This document shows positions 46,746 to 55,868 of a DNA stretch of 64,000 bases, piece by piece. Below the pieces are notes generated by a model. That model ran no database searches, was not told the origin of the DNA, and was given only the letters and a program-made list of their open reading frames with translations. The stretch comes from Flavobacterium panacis (lineage in GTDB: Bacteria; Bacteroidota; Bacteroidia; Flavobacteriales; Flavobacteriaceae). Each line of letters opens with the position of its first letter. Positions within the stretch are counted from its first letter, which is position 1. The stretch is taken from positions 362,612 through 426,611 of the forward strand of contig NZ_JANKMS010000005.1 in assembly GCF_024649945.1 (NCBI RefSeq), written 5' to 3'. A program made the position numbers and the translations under genes.

Positions 46746-46878
46746 AAATATTTATAGAAATTCAATCGCGCAGATGCACAAGAGCTCCAGCGGAGCGTAA
46801 TACTCTCGAATTGTAAAGAATATTACGCTCCGCTGGAGCTCAGCTTCTCAATAATAAATATAATTTCTATAAACATTT
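46746..46878. repeat. Nested inverted repeat, CTCCAGCGGAGC family
   Basis: An exact 21-nt inner pair (46782-46802 GAGCTCCAGCGGAGCGTAAT and 46821-46841) sits inside an outer pair (46746-46762 and 46862-46878) matching 16 of 17. Further out, GGCTCCAGCGGAGC and CTTCTCCGAAGC are opposed too. Confidence 0.93.
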
Positions 46879-46970
46879 CGCTTCTCCGAAGCTGTTTTAA
46901 AAAATCAAAGAGGCTGTTCAATACTTTTCGGAAAACCAGATTACTTTTTAAAATTTCATACTTTTATATC

Positions 46971-47891
46971 ATGGAAAAGAAAAACAATAATCCAGCAAAA
47001 ATCTCTTCTATATCGCAGTTTCATGACTTGCTTCGATTGCCAAAACCACTTCATCCGATGGTGAGTTTGGTAGATAATACGCAATTGGTTATCAATGAAG
47101 ATTTAGACAACAATGCTTTCTTACTGGACTTTTATAAAATATCCTATAAGTTTTCTACCAATGGAAAAATGGGTTATGGTCAGGGCTATTATGATTTTAA
47201 TGAAGGTGGATTGATGTTTGCTTCTCCCAACCAATTAATTTTTACTGAAAATGAAGAAGGAGCCGAATATGGCGGTTACACACTTTTGTTTCATCCTGAT
47301 TTTATTCGAAATTATCCTTTAGGGAAAAGCATCAAAAAATATGGTTTCTTTTCTTATGATACCAATGAAGCGCTACATCTTTCAGATAGTGAAAAAACAA
47401 TCATTATCGGATTATTAAAAAGCATCGAAAAAGAACTCCATACAGCAATTGACGAAATGAGTCAGGATGTGATCGTATCTTATATTGATGTTCTGCTGAA
47501 TTACAGTAATCGTTTTTACAAACGTCAATTCATTACCCGAAAAACCATCAGCCACGATTTATTATTAAAAGTCGAAGAAACGCTGGACAACTATATAAGT
47601 AATGCAGAAACCTTAAAAAAAGGACTTCCATCAGTAGAATTTCTGGCGTCACAAATCAATGTTTCGAGTCATTATTTAAGTGATATGCTTCGGAATTTAA
47701 CGGGACAAAATGCACAACAGCACATTCATTCCAAATTGATAGAAAAATCAAAAGACTTTTTGATAACCACTAACTTATCAGTTGCAGAAATTGCCTATCA
47801 ACTGGGTTTTGAATATCCGCAGTCTTTCAGCAAATTATTTAAAAAGAAAACCAGCCTTACTCCTTTGGAATTTAAAAATTCACTGAATTAA
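46971..47891 (+). CDS. AraC-family transcriptional regulator
   Basis: 306 residues: an N-terminal cupin-like ligand region and a C-terminal double helix-turn-helix (VEFLASQINVSSHYLSDMLR and LSVAEIAYQLGFEYPQSFSK followed by KTSLTPLEF). Probably regulates the SDR gene just upstream, from the operator-like half-sites in front of it; that is inferred from position only. Confidence 0.9.
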   Translation: MEKKNNNPAKISSISQFHDLLRLPKPLHPMVSLVDNTQLVINEDLDNNAFLLDFYKISYKFSTNGKMGYGQGYYDFNEGGLMFASPNQLIFTENEEGAEYGGYTLLFHPDFIRNYPLGKSIKKYGFFSYDTNEALHLSDSEKTIIIGLLKSIEKELHTAIDEMSQDVIVSYIDVLLNYSNRFYKRQFITRKTISHDLLLKVEETLDNYISNAETLKKGLPSVEFLASQINVSSHYLSDMLRNLTGQNAQQHIHSKLIEKSKDFLITTNLSVAEIAYQLGFEYPQSFSKLFKKKTSLTPLEFKNSLN

Positions 47892-48170
47892 TTTTCAAAA
47901 TTTTGCTTTTTCAAACACAAAACGACTTCGTAAACAAGCTCAATTTTCACACAAAAACTCATAAAATTTCATAAAAATACACCTCTTGGATGTCGTAGTA
48001 TTGGAGTGTTTTTTTAATGAGATAGAATCATTCTAAAAAGGCTTTTTAAGCTTTAAAAAATCAAAAAACCTTCAATTTAAAAAGAAATCAAAACTGATAA
48101 TTATTACTATTTTTATTTAATTTGTTACATATTTTCAAATAAAACCTTATATTTTATAGTGCTTTTGAGA

Positions 48171-48178
48171 TAAATTTG
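48171..48178 (+). promoter_or_regulatory. Putative -7 box of the leu operon
   Basis: TAAATTTG fits TAnnTTTG; no clear -33 TTG, and the distance to leuC is long (251 bp). Confidence 0.35.
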
Positions 48179-48377
48179 CAAACTATTAAAACAAAAAACA
48201 ATCAAGGAAAATTAAAGCCGAAAAAGAAAAGCAAAATCAATTTTTAAATCATTTTTCTTCCAAATTTTAGTTTACAAAAGCCAATTTTTAATTTGTAAAT
48301 CAGTTTGGGTATCGTATATAATGAAATATCGAAATTGACGCTTTTTGATCTTTTTTTACTTTTGTTTTGCTATTATA

Positions 48378-48404
48378 ATGAACAGGGAATTGCTGTGGTT
48401 ATAG
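48378..48404 (+). CDS. Candidate leucine leader peptide
   Basis: An 8-codon ORF, MNRELLWL, ends 25 bp before leuC. Three of eight codons are Leu (TTG CTG ... TTA). A 7-bp stem TGTGGTT/AATTACA (48394-48412) overlaps its last codons and stop. Position and composition fit a ribosome-sensing leader for leucine biosynthesis, though no terminator hairpin follows, so control would be translational. Confidence 0.4.
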   Translation: MNRELLWL

Positions 48405-48429
48405 AAATTACAATTAAAAAAAAATAAAA

Positions 48430-49824
48430 ATGAGTAAGACATTATTTGACAAAGTATGGGATTCACATGTTGTGCGTAAAATTGAAGATGGGCCAGATGT
48501 GTTTTTTATTGACCGCCATTTCATTCATGAAGTTACGAGTCCTGTTGCTTTTTTAGGATTAAAATCAAGAGGCGTTAACGTTTTATATCCACAACGTACT
48601 TTTGCAACTGCTGACCACAATACACCAACTATAAACCAACATTTACCAGTAGAAGATCCTTTATCTGCTAATCAGCTTCAGGCTCTTGAAGATAATGCAA
48701 ATGAATATGGAATTTCGCACTGGGGATTAGGTCACCAAAAAAATGGAATTGTACACGTAGTTGGTCCTGAAAACGGAATTACTTTGCCAGGTGCTACTAT
48801 TGTATGTGGAGATTCACATACGTCTACTCACGGTGCTTTTGGAGCTATCGCTTTCGGTATCGGAACATCTGAGGTTGAAATGGTGCTTTCTACGCAATGT
48901 ATTATGCAACCTAAACCAAAGAAAATGCGTATCAACGTAAACGGACAACTTAGTAAAGGTGTTGGACCAAAAGACGTTGCGCTTTATATTATTGCTCAAT
49001 TAACTACTTCTGGAGGAACTGGTTACTTTGTTGAATACGCTGGTGATGTTTTTGAAAACATGACAATGGAAGGTCGTATGACAGTTTGTAACTTAAGTAT
49101 CGAAATGGGTGCTCGTGGAGGAATGATTGCTCCTGACCAAACTACTTTCGATTTCTTAGAAGGAAGATTATACGCTCCAAAAGGAGAAGCTTGGACTAAA
49201 GCTGTTGAATACTGGAAAACACTTAAAACCGATGCTGATGCTGTTTTTGATGCTGAATTAAACATCAAAGCAGAAGATATCGAACCAATGATTACTTACG
49301 GTACTAACCCTGGAATGGGAATTGGTATTACAAAACATATTCCGAATGCCAAAGAAGTTGAAGGCGGTGAGGAAACTTACAAAAAATCTTTAGCTTACAT
49401 GGGCTTCAACGAAGATGACGTAATGATCGGAAAACAAATCGATTACGTTTTCTTAGGAAGCTGTACAAACGGACGTATTGAAGATTTTAGAGCTTTCGCT
49501 GAAATTGTAAAAGGAAGAAAAAAAGCTGATAATGTTACGGCTTGGTTAGTTCCTGGATCTCACGTTGTTGAAGCACAAATTAAAGAAGAAGGAATTTTAG
49601 ATATCTTGACAGAAGCTGGTTTCGTATTACGTCAGCCTGGATGTTCGGCTTGTTTAGCAATGAATGACGATAAAGTTCCTGCTGGAAAATATGCAGTAAG
49701 TACTTCAAACAGAAACTTTGAAGGCCGTCAAGGTCCTGGTTCTAGAACGCTTTTAGCAAGTCCAATTATGGCTGCTGCAGCTGCTGTTACAGGAAAACTA
49801 ACAGATCCAAGGGAATTGTTTTAG
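48430..49824 (+). CDS. leuC: 3-isopropylmalate dehydratase, large subunit
   Basis: 464 residues, aconitase family. Seen: [21 protein letters not shown], the 4Fe-4S ligand segment with [14 protein letters not shown] and [12 protein letters not shown]. With LeuD it isomerises 2-isopropylmalate to 3-isopropylmalate. First gene of the leuCDAB cluster. Confidence 0.97.
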   Translation: MSKTLFDKVWDSHVVRKIEDGPDVFFIDRHFIHEVTSPVAFLGLKSRGVNVLYPQRTFATADHNTPTINQHLPVEDPLSANQLQALEDNANEYGISHWGLGHQKNGIVHVVGPENGITLPGATIVCGDSHTSTHGAFGAIAFGIGTSEVEMVLSTQCIMQPKPKKMRINVNGQLSKGVGPKDVALYIIAQLTTSGGTGYFVEYAGDVFENMTMEGRMTVCNLSIEMGARGGMIAPDQTTFDFLEGRLYAPKGEAWTKAVEYWKTLKTDADAVFDAELNIKAEDIEPMITYGTNPGMGIGITKHIPNAKEVEGGEETYKKSLAYMGFNEDDVMIGKQIDYVFLGSCTNGRIEDFRAFAEIVKGRKKADNVTAWLVPGSHVVEAQIKEEGILDILTEAGFVLRQPGCSACLAMNDDKVPAGKYAVSTSNRNFEGRQGPGSRTLLASPIMAAAAAVTGKLTDPRELF

Positions 49825-49937
49825 TCAATGACAATTGCAATAACAATTTCAAAAAATCAATAAATTGTTTTTAGGCTAGAAAGATTATTCTCGTTTTTGA
49901 GAAATCTAAAATCTAAAATCCAAAATCTAAAATTAAA

Positions 49938-50534
49938 ATGGCATACGATAAATTTAATATACTTACAAGCAGCGGTGTACCGTTGCCAATTGAGAACGTA
50001 GATACAGATCAAATCATTCCAGCTCGTTTCTTGAAAGCTACAAAACGTGAAGGTTTTGGAGACAATCTTTTCAGAGACTGGAGATACAATGGAGATGATA
50101 CTCCAAAAGCAGATTTCGTTTTAAACAATCCAACTTACAGCGGAAAAATCCTTGTAGGAGGAAAAAACTTCGGTTCTGGATCTTCTAGAGAGCACGCTGC
50201 ATGGGCGGTTTACGATTACGGATTCCGTGCTGTAGTTTCTAGTTTCTTTGCAGATATCTTCAAAGGAAACTGTTTAAACATTGGTGTTTTGCCAGTACAA
50301 ATCAGCCCAGAATTTTTAGCTAATATTTTCAAAGCTATCGACGCTGATCCAAATACAGAATTAGAAATCAATCTTCCGAACCAAACAATCACTTTATTGT
50401 CAACTGGTGAGCAAGAATCTTTTGCTATCAATGGATATAAAAAAAACAACTTAATCAATGGATTTGATGACATTGATTATTTACAAGATATGAAGGAAGA
50501 TATTAAAGCTTTCGCTGATAAGCTTCCTTACTAA
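49938..50534 (+). CDS. leuD: 3-isopropylmalate dehydratase, small subunit
   Basis: 198 residues: [13 protein letters not shown], the swivel-domain [20 protein letters not shown], and [18 protein letters not shown]. Forms the LeuCD heterodimer; encoded 113 bp behind leuC. Confidence 0.97.
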   Translation: MAYDKFNILTSSGVPLPIENVDTDQIIPARFLKATKREGFGDNLFRDWRYNGDDTPKADFVLNNPTYSGKILVGGKNFGSGSSREHAAWAVYDYGFRAVVSSFFADIFKGNCLNIGVLPVQISPEFLANIFKAIDADPNTELEINLPNQTITLLSTGEQESFAINGYKKNNLINGFDDIDYLQDMKEDIKAFADKLPY

Positions 50535-50555
50535 AAAATCAGGTTCAGTCCTTTG

Positions 50556-50588
50556 AGACCCGACAGGTTTTTGAAACCTGTCGGGTCT
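50556..50588 (+). terminator. Terminator-like hairpin after leuD
   Basis: GACCCGACAGGTTT / AAACCTGTCGGGTC stem followed by TTT. It lies inside the leu cluster, so it may cause partial termination before leuA. Confidence 0.75.
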
Positions 50589-50611
50589 TTATAAGTTAAA
50601 CAAAAAATTAG

Positions 50612-50736
50612 AACGCGGATGAAGCAGATTTGCTATCGCAAAGACGCGAATTTGCGCGGATTTTTTCTTTAACTAAAAAAATAAAATCAGTTTTTATCCG
50701 CGTCTTCGCGAAGGCGAATCCGTAAAATCTGCGTCC
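50612..50736. repeat. Inverted repeat, CGCGGAT / CGCAAAGACGCG family
   Basis: The words GCGGAT..GCAGATT..CGCAAAGACGCGAATTTGCGCGGA on the left (50612-50670) oppose ATCCGCGTCTTCGCGAAGGC..AATCTGCGTCC on the right (50696-50736). Similar CGCAAAGACGCG words occur at 14284. Confidence 0.75.
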
Positions 50737-50762
50737 AATTACATCAGAATTATAATATCAAT

Positions 50763-52283
50763 ATGGAAAAAAGAAAAATTGAAATAATGGATACGACGCT
50801 CCGTGATGGTGAACAAACCTCAGGAGTATCATTTTCTGCTGCAGAAAAACTGACCATTGCGCAATTGTTGTTGGAGGAATTAAATATTGATAGAATTGAA
50901 ATTGCTTCTGCACGTGTGAGTGAAGGAGAATTTAATGCTGTAAAAGCCATTACTTCGTGGGCCGAATTAAAAGGTTACATCAATAGAATTGAAGTGTTAA
51001 CATTTGTTGACGGCGGTGTTTCAATTGATTGGATGAAAAAAGCTGGTGCAAAAGTGCAAAATTTATTGACTAAAGGCTCAATGAATCACTTAACACATCA
51101 GTTAAAAAAGACTCCTGAACAGCATTTTTCTGAAATCGCCCAAATCATTGCTTCCGCTAAAGAAAACAACATTGAAACCAATGTTTACTTGGAAGACTGG
51201 AGCAACGGAATGCGAAATTCTCCTGAATATGTTTTTCAGTTTTTAGAGTTTCTATCTACGCAACCAATCAAAAGAGTTTTACTTCCTGACACTTTAGGAG
51301 TTTTAATTCCCTCTTTGACTTTTGAATTTATTTCAAAAATTAAAGAAAAATATCCACAGATTCACTTTGATTTCCACGCACACAACGACTACGATTTAAG
51401 TGTTGCCAATGTTATGGAAGCCATAAAAGCAGGAATCAACGGACTTCATGTAACGGTAAACGGAATGGGAGAACGTGCCGGAAACGCACCTCTTGAAAGC
51501 ACAGTTGCTGTAATCAATGATTATTTACCACAAGTAAATATCAACGTAAAAGAAACTTCATTGTATTCTGTAAGTAAATTGGTTGAAACGTTTACTGGTT
51601 ATAGAATTCCTGCGAATAAACCAATTGTCGGCGATAACGTTTTTACGCAGACAGCTGGAATCCACGCCGATGGAGACAACAAAAACAATCTTTATTTTAA
51701 CGATCTTCTTCCAGAACGTTTTGGGAGAAAACGTAAATACGCTCTAGGAAAAACTTCTGGAAAAGCTAATATCGAAAAAAATCTTCAGGAATTAGGTTTA
51801 CAATTAAACCAGGAAGATTTGAAGTTGGTTACTCAGAGGATTATAGAATTGGGCGACAAAAAAGAAACTGTAACGAAGGAAGATCTTCCCTACATTATTT
51901 CTGATGTTTTGGACAGTCATACTTACGAAGAAAAAATCACAATCAATTCCTATATGCTGGTTCATTCGAAAGGAATGCGCCCATCGACGACTTTATCTTT
52001 AAATTTAAACGGAGAAATAATCGAAGAAAATGCTCAAGGAGATGGTCAGTTTGATGCTTTCATGAATGCTTTATCTAAAATTTACAAAAGCAAAAAACTT
52101 ACACTTCCAAAATTGATTGACTATGCTGTGAGAATCCCACCAGGAAGTAGTTCTGACGCCTTATGCGAAACCATTATTACATGGGTAAACAACGGAAAAG
52201 AATTCAAAACCCGCGGATTAGATTCAGATCAAACCGTCGCAGCGATTATTGCGACGCAAAAAATGCTTAATATAATTACTTAA
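50763..52283 (+). CDS. leuA: 2-isopropylmalate synthase family protein
   Basis: 506 residues: HMGL-like TIM barrel (MDTTLRDGEQTSGVSFSA, FHAHNDYDLSVANVMEA, NGMGERAGNAPLE) plus C-terminal LeuA-type regulatory dimer domain. Being between leuD and leuB, it most likely makes 2-isopropylmalate. Sequence alone does not exclude (R)-citramalate synthase, a close paralogue; its first residues and short length differ from classical LeuA. Two palindrome-rich gaps separate it from leuD and leuB. Confidence 0.85.
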   Translation: MEKRKIEIMDTTLRDGEQTSGVSFSAAEKLTIAQLLLEELNIDRIEIASARVSEGEFNAVKAITSWAELKGYINRIEVLTFVDGGVSIDWMKKAGAKVQNLLTKGSMNHLTHQLKKTPEQHFSEIAQIIASAKENNIETNVYLEDWSNGMRNSPEYVFQFLEFLSTQPIKRVLLPDTLGVLIPSLTFEFISKIKEKYPQIHFDFHAHNDYDLSVANVMEAIKAGINGLHVTVNGMGERAGNAPLESTVAVINDYLPQVNINVKETSLYSVSKLVETFTGYRIPANKPIVGDNVFTQTAGIHADGDNKNNLYFNDLLPERFGRKRKYALGKTSGKANIEKNLQELGLQLNQEDLKLVTQRIIELGDKKETVTKEDLPYIISDVLDSHTYEEKITINSYMLVHSKGMRPSTTLSLNLNGEIIEENAQGDGQFDAFMNALSKIYKSKKLTLPKLIDYAVRIPPGSSSDALCETIITWVNNGKEFKTRGLDSDQTVAAIIATQKMLNIIT

Positions 52284-52294
52284 TATTAGGGACA

Positions 52295-52376
52295 AAGGTT
52301 CAAAGTAACAAAGTGACAAAGTTTTGGTCTGCTTTTTTAAACTTTGAACCTTTGTTACTTTGTCACTTTGAACCTT
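52295..52376. repeat. Inverted repeat, CAAAGTAACAAAG family
   Basis: AAGGTTCAAAGTAACAAAGT and onward at 52295-52324 opposes CTTTGAACCTTTGTTACTTTGTCAC.. at 52339-52376. The words are the same on both sides but their order is permuted, pointing to unequal exchange among word units. Related to 9077-9153. Confidence 0.8.
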
Positions 52377-52397
52377 AAAATATAAATTATTTAAAAA

Positions 52398-53453
52398 ATG
52401 AAATTAAACATAGCCCTTTTAGCCGGAGACGGAATCGGACCAGAAGTAATCGATCAAGCCGTAAAAGTATCAGATGCTATTGCACAAAAATTTGGACATG
52501 AAATTACTTGGAAACCAGCTTTAACTGGTGCTGCCGCAATTGATGCAGTAGGTGAACCTTATCCAGATGAAACACACGAAGTTTGTAAAAATGCTGATGC
52601 TGTTCTTTTTGGAGCAATTGGTCACCCTAAATATGATAACGATCCTTCTGCACCAGTACGTCCAGAACAAGGTTTGTTAAAAATGCGTAAAGCATTAGGT
52701 TTGTTTGCAAACGTAAGACCAACTTTTACATTCCCTTCATTATTAGACAAATCTCCATTAAAAAGAGAAAGAATCGAAGGAACTGATTTAGTTTTCTTAA
52801 GAGAATTAACAGGCGGTATTTACTTTGGAGAAAAAGGAAGAAAAGACAACGGAGATACTGCTTACGACAACTGTGTTTACACAAGAGCTGAAGTTCAGCG
52901 TTTAGCTAAAAAAGGTTTCGAATTGGCAATGACTCGTTCTAAAAAATTATGTTGCGTTGACAAAGCAAACGTTTTGGAAACTTCACGTTTATGGAGAGAA
53001 ACAGTTCAAGCAATGGAAAAAGATTATCCAGAAGTTGAAGTTTCATACGAGTTTGTTGATGCTGTAGCAATGCGTTTGGTTCAATGGCCAAACTCTTATG
53101 ACGTTTTAATTACAGAGAACTTATTTGGAGATATCTTAACAGATGAAGCTTCTGTAATTTCAGGTTCAATGGGATTAATGCCTTCTGCTTCTATGGGAGC
53201 TGAAGTATCTTTATTTGAGCCTATTCACGGCTCATATCCACAAGCTACAGGATTAAACATTGCTAACCCAATGGCTACAGTTTTATCTGCAGCTATGATG
53301 TTCGAAAACTTCGGATTAATGGAAGAAGGAAAAGCAATGAGAGATGCTGTAAACAAAGCTTTAGAAGCTGGAGTAGTTACTGAGGATTTAGCAAACGGAG
53401 GTAAAGCATACGGTACTAAAGAAGTTGGTGACTGGTTAGCTGCGAACGTATAA
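52398..53453 (+). CDS. leuB: 3-isopropylmalate dehydrogenase
   Basis: 351 residues: [14 protein letters not shown] at the start, substrate-binding [21 protein letters not shown], and the metal/cofactor segment [20 protein letters not shown] followed by FEPIHGS. It oxidises 3-isopropylmalate, giving 2-oxoisocaproate after decarboxylation. Last gene of the leucine cluster. Confidence 0.97.
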   Translation: MKLNIALLAGDGIGPEVIDQAVKVSDAIAQKFGHEITWKPALTGAAAIDAVGEPYPDETHEVCKNADAVLFGAIGHPKYDNDPSAPVRPEQGLLKMRKALGLFANVRPTFTFPSLLDKSPLKRERIEGTDLVFLRELTGGIYFGEKGRKDNGDTAYDNCVYTRAEVQRLAKKGFELAMTRSKKLCCVDKANVLETSRLWRETVQAMEKDYPEVEVSYEFVDAVAMRLVQWPNSYDVLITENLFGDILTDEASVISGSMGLMPSASMGAEVSLFEPIHGSYPQATGLNIANPMATVLSAAMMFENFGLMEEGKAMRDAVNKALEAGVVTEDLANGGKAYGTKEVGDWLAANV

Positions 53454-53465
53454 TAGTTTATTTTG

Positions 53466-53503
53466 TTTCAGGTCTCAAGTTTGTTGAAATGTGAGACCTG
53501 AAA
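53466..53503 (+). terminator. First of two hairpins behind leuB
   Basis: TTTCAGGTCTCA ... TGAGACCTGAAA, 12-bp arms; no strong T run directly behind, so it may protect the mRNA rather than terminate. Confidence 0.6.
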
Positions 53504-53514
53504 TCTGAAACAAA

Positions 53515-53542
53515 AAAGGGATAAACAAATGTTTATCCCTTT
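53515..53542. terminator. Bidirectional terminator
   Basis: AAAGGGATAAAC-AAAT-GTTTATCCCTTT, perfect stem between convergent leuB and the RRM gene. Confidence 0.88.
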
Positions 53543-53562
53543 CATATTTTAGAAAAAATCTC

Positions 53563-53907
53563 TTAGTAATCTCCTCTGTTTCCGCGATCTCCGCCACGGT
53601 TGTTTCCATAACCACCGCGATTATTTCCTCCGCGGTTGTTGTTAAAACTTCTTCTTTCGCCTTCTGGTTTTGGTTCAGATTTATTTACAACAATTGTACG
53701 TCCTGAAACAACAGCTCCATTTAATTCGTCGATTGCTTTTTGAGCCTCAGCATCATTTGGCATTTCAACAAAACCGAATCCTTTACTTCTTCCTGTAAAT
53801 TTATCAGTAATAATTTTAACAGAGTCAACTGTTCCATAAGCCTCAAAAGACTCTCTTAAATCTGCTTCCTCAATACTGAAAGGAAGGCTTCCAATGAAAA
53901 TATTCAT
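53563..53907 (-). CDS. RNA-binding protein with one RRM and a Gly/Arg/Asn-rich tail
   Basis: 114 residues. RNP2 NIFIGSLPF at the start, RNP1 SKGFGFVEM in the middle, then ~30 residues of a disordered tail with RGGNNRGGYGN-type repeats. Bacterial RRM proteins of this kind bind RNA, in some cases as regulators or cold-response chaperones. Single gene; a promoter was not assigned. Confidence 0.92.
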   Translation of the reverse strand: MNIFIGSLPFSIEEADLRESFEAYGTVDSVKIITDKFTGRSKGFGFVEMPNDAEAQKAIDELNGAVVSGRTIVVNKSEPKPEGERRSFNNNRGGNNRGGYGNNRGGDRGNRGDY

Positions 53908-54023
53908 AGATACTTTTTTATAATAATAAACAAATGTAACCTTATTTCCATCTAATCTACTATGGTATGAATTTATTTAAGTTTTTATTGGGATTTAAGA
54001 AAATTTAGCTTAATAACTAAAAT

Positions 54024-54515
54024 CTATTCAGCGGATAACTTAGGATCTCCAACGACTGAAATTTTGTAGAAAACACCTTCCGTAAAATTAATTTTAGGAT
54101 TTTCAACATCTCCTGCATCTCTATTAATTGCTGTAAATCTAAATGTTCCTGAAATCGTACTATTTTTAGTGTCATAATCTGTGATAACAATTTGTCCATT
54201 ACCATAATTTTCTCCTGTAGAATAAAAAGATAGAATAGAAGGAAGCGTATTTTCATAAGTAGCTTTAGAAATCTCATTCACTCCTAAACTATAAGATTGT
54301 TCTGCAGAGGACTGAGTTTGCAACACAACTTTTTCATAACCCAAATTCCCTTCAATGACTATTGTTCCATTAGAATTCAAATAAGCTTTATAGGCCTGTG
54401 CTCTCCAAAAAGTATTATCTTTTAAAGCCTGAAAAGCAGGATTATTGAATCTGACATCCTCTGTACAAGATGTAACGATAAGTAAAAGTGATAAAAAGTA
54501 AAAGTATTTTTTCAT
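54024..54515 (-). CDS. Lipoprotein, probably DUF6252-like
   Basis: 163 residues from the ATG at 54515, which opens a lipoprotein signal (KKYFYFLSLLLIVTSCTED with Cys in the lipobox LIVTSC). The longer frame adds 11 residues. The mature part is beta-rich and contains KDNTFWRAQAYKAYLN, similar to proteins of the DUF6252 group of Bacteroidota. Function unknown. Confidence 0.72.
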   Translation of the reverse strand: MKKYFYFLSLLLIVTSCTEDVRFNNPAFQALKDNTFWRAQAYKAYLNSNGTIVIEGNLGYEKVVLQTQSSAEQSYSLGVNEISKATYENTLPSILSFYSTGENYGNGQIVITDYDTKNSTISGTFRFTAINRDAGDVENPKINFTEGVFYKISVVGDPKLSAE

Positions 54516-54647
54516 ATTTAAAATGAATTTCATGCAAAAGTATTGCATTAAGGTCTAAATACTTAAATTAAAAAGTCAAAAAAATGCTAAAAAACACTAC
54601 TTAAATATAATTAATATCTTTAAAACGAATTATTGATAAAAAAATTA

Positions 54648-54655
54648 TATCTTTG
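54648..54655 (+). promoter_or_regulatory. Putative -7 box of the rpsP operon
   Basis: TATCTTTG followed by CG, 50 bp upstream of rpsP; no clear -33 TTG. Confidence 0.5.
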
Positions 54656-54705
54656 CGCCCTTAATTAACAGAGGTCGAGTACCTCAAAATTTAATCATAA
54701 AGATT

Positions 54706-55266
54706 ATGTCAGTAAAAATTAGATTACAAAGACACGGTAAAAAAGGAAAACCTTTTTACTGGGTTGTAGCTGCAGATGCACGCTCAAAAAGAGATGGTAA
54801 ATACTTAGAGAAAATCGGTACTTACAATCCAAATACTAACCCAGCAACTGTTGAGTTAAACCTTGACAGCGCAGTCAAATGGTTACACAATGGTGCTCAA
54901 CCAACTGATACTGCAAGAGCTATCCTTTCTTACAAAGGTGCTTTATTGAAACACCACCTTGACGGAGGAGTTCGTAAAGGAGCTTTAACTCAAGAGCAAG
55001 CAGATGCTAAATTAACTGCATGGTTAGAAGCAAAAGCTGGAAAAGTTGATGCTAAAAAAGATGGTTTATCTAAAGCTAAAGCTGATGCTAAAGCTACAGC
55101 ATTAAAAGCAGAGAAAGAAGTTAACGCTAAACGTGTTGCTGATGCTGCTGCTGCACAAGCTGAAGCTGCTGCCGCTGCACAAGCTGCTGAGGCTACAGAA
55201 GAAGTTGCTGAAGCAACTGAAGAAGCTCCTGCTGCTGAAGAGAATAACGAAACAACTGAAGCATAA
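54706..55266 (+). CDS. rpsP: 30S ribosomal protein S16 with long C-terminal extension
   Basis: 186 residues, roughly twice the usual ~85. The S16 core is clear (VKIRLQRHGKKGKPFYWVVA and GTYNPNTNP). After about residue 105 comes a low-complexity Ala/Glu/Lys-rich tail (AAAAQAAEATEEVAEATEEA). Such tails are typical of S16 in Bacteroidota but their role is unclear. Directly upstream of rimM, the usual arrangement. Confidence 0.96.
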   Translation: MSVKIRLQRHGKKGKPFYWVVAADARSKRDGKYLEKIGTYNPNTNPATVELNLDSAVKWLHNGAQPTDTARAILSYKGALLKHHLDGGVRKGALTQEQADAKLTAWLEAKAGKVDAKKDGLSKAKADAKATALKAEKEVNAKRVADAAAAQAEAAAAAQAAEATEEVAEATEEAPAAEENNETTEA

Positions 55267-55281
55267 TTTTACTTAGCGATA

Positions 55282-55806
55282 ATGCGTAAAGAAGAATGTT
55301 TTTATTTAGGTAAAATCGCTAAAAAATTTAGTTTCAAGGGGGAAGTTCTGATCTATTTAGACACAGACGAACCTGAGTTATACGAAAATCTGGAATCAGT
55401 GTTTGTTGAACACAACAAACACTTGGTTCCTTTTTTTATTGAAACAAGTTCTTTACACAAAAACGACTTTTTAAGAGTTCGTTTTGAAGATGTAAATACC
55501 GAAGAAGATGCTGATGCTCTTGTTGGAAACGGCATATATCTTCCTTTAACCATGTTGCCAAAACTTACAGGTAACAAATTCTATTTTCACGAAGTTATTG
55601 GTTTTGAAATCGAAGACCAGCGTTTAGGTGTTTTCGGAAAAATTACTTCTATTAATGATTCTACTGCCCAACCTCTTTTTGAAGTTTTAAATGGTGAAGT
55701 AGAAATCCTAGTTCCAATGATTGATAATTTTCTTGTAAAAATCGATCGTGAAAACAAAAAGGTCATCATGAATCTTCCTGAAGGTCTGGTGGAGATGTAT
55801 CTTTAA
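55282..55806 (+). CDS. rimM: Ribosome maturation factor RimM
   Basis: 174 residues: N-terminal RimM domain (YLGKIAKKFSFKGEVLIYLD) and C-terminal PRC-barrel-like part (IGFEIEDQRLGVFGKI ... VPMIDNFLVKID). It assists maturation of the 30S head and binds S19. It follows rpsP by 15 bp. Confidence 0.95.
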   Translation: MRKEECFYLGKIAKKFSFKGEVLIYLDTDEPELYENLESVFVEHNKHLVPFFIETSSLHKNDFLRVRFEDVNTEEDADALVGNGIYLPLTMLPKLTGNKFYFHEVIGFEIEDQRLGVFGKITSINDSTAQPLFEVLNGEVEILVPMIDNFLVKIDRENKKVIMNLPEGLVEMYL

Positions 55807-55868
55807 TTAAGTATTCAGTCACAGTGTTCAGTGTTCAGCTTCCTAACTGAACTTAAAAATAATTCATC

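Larger units (their letters stand above)
47892..48429. other. 538-bp region upstream of the leu operon
   Basis: AT-rich. A weak terminator-like stem (ACACCTC ... GGAGTGTTTTTTT, about 47985-48017) follows the AraC gene. A -7-like TAAATTTG is at 48171-48178, leaving a ~250-nt leader before leuC. The last part holds a short Leu-rich ORF (48378-48404). Confidence 0.55.

Noticed and set aside
48179..48429. T-box or other known riboswitch before leuC
   Set aside because: No T-box sequence, no specifier-loop stem and no terminator/antiterminator pair were found.
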